7,257 bases of DNA from Planctomycetes bacterium RIFOXYC2_FULL_41_27 (GTDB lineage: Bacteria; Planctomycetota; Brocadiia; Brocadiales; Brocadiaceae). The position numbers were made by a program, and so were the translations under genes. The notes beneath the pieces were generated by a model that saw nothing but the letters and a program-made list of their open reading frames with translations, did no database searches and was not told the DNA's origin. The stretch is from contig MHZD01000263.1 of assembly GCA_001828645.1 (NCBI GenBank), positions 1-7,257 on the forward strand. Reading direction: 5' to 3'. Positions 6,069-7,257 of this stretch are shown piece by piece (position 1 is the first letter of the stretch; the number at the start of each line of letters is the position of its first letter).

Positions 6069-6509
6069 TTATAAAAATTCAGGCGGAGTTAATACGTTGA
6101 TAAATGACTTTCCTTTAAAGTGTTTAGTATTCCAGGTGATAATTGCATCTATATTATCGCTTGTCTCCAATGTCCACAGAATAACTGCATCGCCGAGCCG
6201 AATGCCTTTCTGGATTCTTGATAGACACTCTGAAACAAGCGTAGCCCAAAAGTCCTTCTCTCCCTCAGCTAAAAATCGTGGAAAGAGTATTTTTGTATCT
6301 TCGGCAGAGAGGTATTTATAAAAGACCGTTATAGAATCCTCTTTTCTTGCAACGGTGGCGAGTATGCCGCAAAACTCAAGGAGATTGAAGATGGTAATAG
6401 CCTTGGTCTGATTACCAAGTTTGTCAAAAAGCTCTCTTGTGGCATGGTATCTTTGGTCATTACGAAAGATATGGTAAATGGCAAGAACGGCCGTATCGAG
6501 GGCGATCAT
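6069..6509 (-). CDS. PIN-domain protein, putative VapC-type ribonuclease toxin
   Basis: A 146-residue PIN domain protein, the usual VapC length. The acidic metal-binding residues are in place: D5 (MIALDTAV), E45 (FNLLEFCG) and D107 (IRLGDAVIL). A TWNTKHF motif (125-131) follows at the fourth-acid position, with N127 where many VapCs have Asp; this is common in a PIN subgroup. The C-terminus INVLTPPEFL is the typical end. It would cleave RNA when freed from its antitoxin. It lies 9 bases after the AbrB-like gene. GGAG at the end of that gene sits 13 bases before the ATG, a rather long spacing that suggests coupled translation. The PIN assignment is firm; the RNA target is unknown. Confidence 0.88.
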   Translation of the reverse strand: MIALDTAVLAIYHIFRNDQRYHATRELFDKLGNQTKAITIFNLLEFCGILATVARKEDSITVFYKYLSAEDTKILFPRFLAEGEKDFWATLVSECLSRIQKGIRLGDAVILWTLETSDNIDAIITWNTKHFKGKSFINVLTPPEFL

Positions 6510-6518
6510 ACAGCAAGG

Positions 6519-6809
6519 TTATCTCCGCACCGAGTTTATTATTGCATCAATGTCAGTAGTGCCAAAGGCGGTTTTGACAGCCGCTTCAATCCCCTTTGAA
6601 TCAAGGCGTATGTCCCCTATCCGTCCGCCCCTTTTAAGCCGTTCTTCGATATACAGGGATACAGAATTTTTGACGTCATCTATGGGAGTTATTGTCACAT
6701 CAAATTCCCTGCCCGTGGCAGCCCCTATTTCTTCGAGAACAGACAGATGCCCGTCTGGAAGGACTTTGCTTCTGAATCTGTATGTATTCTTGAGTTTTTT
6801 CATGTACAT
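6519..6809 (-). CDS. Putative AbrB-like antitoxin of the PIN toxin
   Basis: Protein of 96 residues from the ATG at 6809. Other starts are the ATG at 6803 and a TTG at 6839 that overlaps the stop of the upstream gene as TTGA; none has a good ribosome binding site, and the similarity-like region begins at MKKLKNTYRF. Residues 9-40 have the strand-turn-strand pattern of AbrB/SpoVT or DUF104 DNA-binding domains (FRSKVLPDGHLSVLEEIG, then GREFDVTI). Residues about 47-96 are charged and helical, ending in AAVKTAFG and DIDAIINSVRR, as in antitoxin tails that wrap the toxin. Its position directly before the PIN gene supports an antitoxin role. I do not recognise an exact named family, so the DNA-binding fold is inferred from pattern only. 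Confidence 0.72.
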   Translation of the reverse strand: MYMKKLKNTYRFRSKVLPDGHLSVLEEIGAATGREFDVTITPIDDVKNSVSLYIEERLKRGGRIGDIRLDSKGIEAAVKTAFGTTDIDAIINSVRR

Positions 6810-6835
6810 AATACTAAGGTATCCGATACTTTCTG

Positions 6836-6985
6836 TCAAGAGATATTCGTAGGTTTCCAGTTTTTTGTGAAAGAGTCAATAAGATAGGAAATGGTTATTT
6901 TCACTTTTTCGTGTTCCTTGATATGTTTTTTTCCCAAAGGTTTAAAAACTCCGTTTTCATATATTGCTTCAACTGTTTTTGCCAT
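6836..6985 (-). CDS. Short DUF104 (AF2212-like) antitoxin-type protein
   Basis: A 49-residue frame starting MAKTVEAIYENGVFKPLG, the hallmark start of DUF104 antitoxins (IEAIYENGVFKPL), followed by EHEKVKITIS, the second strand. It has the best translation signal of the window: AAAGGAG at 6994-7000, 8 bases before the ATG. A good promoter lies just upstream. Typical family members are about 60-80 residues, so the C-terminal toxin-binding part is short here and ends SFTKNWKPTNIS. The stop overlaps a TTG of the next frame by four bases. It is the first gene of a three-gene unit with the AbrB-like gene and PIN. It could be a functional small antitoxin, a regulator only, or a truncated remnant. 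Confidence 0.78.
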   Translation of the reverse strand: MAKTVEAIYENGVFKPLGKKHIKEHEKVKITISYLIDSFTKNWKPTNIS

Positions 6986-6993
6986 AGCTTTTT

Positions 6994-7000
6994 CTCCTTT
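6994..7000 (-). promoter_or_regulatory. Strong Shine-Dalgarno sequence of the DUF104-type gene
   Basis: AAAGGAG on the minus strand, 8 bases before the ATG at 6985. It confirms the start of a gene that is too short for most automatic length cut-offs. Confidence 0.75.
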
Positions 7001-7004
7001 TATT

Positions 7005-7016
7005 CGTAATTATACG
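7005..7016. promoter_or_regulatory. Possible operator overlapping the -10 box of the PIN operon
   Basis: CGTAATTATACG is an imperfect palindrome (CGTA, a 4-base centre, TACG) that covers the TATAAT of the operon promoter. Antitoxins of this type usually repress their own promoter, so this is a reasonable but unproven binding site. Confidence 0.35.
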
Positions 7017-7036
7017 TTTATTGTGAGTTTTGTAAA
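7009..7036 (-). promoter_or_regulatory. Sigma-70-type promoter of the DUF104/AbrB-like/PIN operon
   Basis: On the minus strand, TTTACA (7031-7036, five of six) is followed by a 16-base spacer and a perfect TATAAT (7009-7014). It would start transcription near 7002, giving a short leader that contains the AAAGGAG. This is the best-formed promoter in the window. Confidence 0.68.
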
Positions 7037-7104
7037 GGCCAAATTAAGTCCTATGAGAGAAAAGACTTGACAAATAGAGTTGATTCTTGATTAATATAGG
7101 CAAT

Positions 7105-7257
7105 AGTTCACCGCAGAGACGCAAAGGACGCAAAGAGAAAGAGATTGGGAAGTTGGGAGGTTGAGAGGTTGAGATTTTCTCAGCTTCCCACCTTCTCATA
7201 TTCTCAACTTCTGCCTCCCTTCTTTGCGAACTTTGCGCCTTTGCGGTGAGCTGAACT
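7105..7257. repeat. Imperfect 150-base palindrome built from GCAAAG-type repeats
   Basis: The outer ends AGTTCA (7105-7110) and TGAACT (7252-7257) are exact inverted copies. The left arm CCGCAGAGACGCAAAGG plus ACGCAAAG (7111-7135) matches the reverse complement of the right arm, CACCGCAAAGGCGCAAAG plus TTCGCAAAG (7222-7247), with a few changes. The inner part is a purine-rich GGGAAGTTGGGAGG tract on the left and pyrimidine-rich CTTCCCACCTTCTC on the right, meeting at GAGATTTTCTC. The palindrome reaches the last base of the window, so it may extend further. There is no open frame. It lies upstream of the PIN operon promoter. Confidence 0.75.

Overview
The window is a stretch of bacterial chromosome of moderate to low GC. 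Every gene I can support lies on the minus strand. The left two thirds hold a housekeeping pair: mfd (transcription-repair coupling factor), followed 47 bases downstream by a secreted SurA/PpiC-type peptidyl-prolyl isomerase. This mfd-to-PPIase order is seen in several Gram-negative lineages. Small toxin-antitoxin-like modules (DUF4258/DUF2283 and PIN with DUF104/AbrB-like partners), a TTG start and many interspersed palindromic repeats would fit an environmental Gram-negative such as an anammox planctomycete (Brocadiales) or a deltaproteobacterium-like lineage. That placement is an impression from gene content and has not been tested.

Layout. 1-270 is non-coding. 271-1272 is the periplasmic PPIase and 1320-4865 is mfd. 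4866-5376 is a gene-free stretch carrying the putative mfd promoter and several decayed interspersed repeats. 5377-5836 is a DUF4258 (toxin-like) / DUF2283 (antitoxin-like) pair. 5837-6068 is a short spacer with repeat remnants. 6069-6985 is a three-gene operon: a 49-residue DUF104-type antitoxin-like protein, an AbrB-like antitoxin candidate and a PIN-domain toxin, read from one well-formed promoter. 7105-7257 is an imperfect 150-base palindrome built from a repeat rich in GCAAAG, running to the window edge.

The most striking structure is inside mfd. Four GC-rich palindromic elements, arranged as two inverted doublets (REPIN/BIME-like), sit in the coding sequence without breaking the frame. 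They are translated into low-complexity Pro/Gly-rich peptides between residues about 248 and 384 of Mfd, in the UvrB-like N-terminal half. One doublet is flanked by an 18-base near-exact duplication with a period of exactly 120 bases (40 codons), which looks like the footprint of an in-frame insertion. The elements are read in more than one frame, so the DNA rather than the peptide is the unit that spreads. Their G-tracts form quadruplex-type motifs that alternate between the two strands.

How the genes work together: Mfd recognises stalled RNA polymerase, removes it and recruits UvrA. The PPIase is exported and probably helps outer-membrane or periplasmic protein folding; its co-transcription with mfd is positional rather than functional. 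The two downstream modules are independent toxin-antitoxin-type cassettes, each with its own promoter candidate, typical of accessory DNA.
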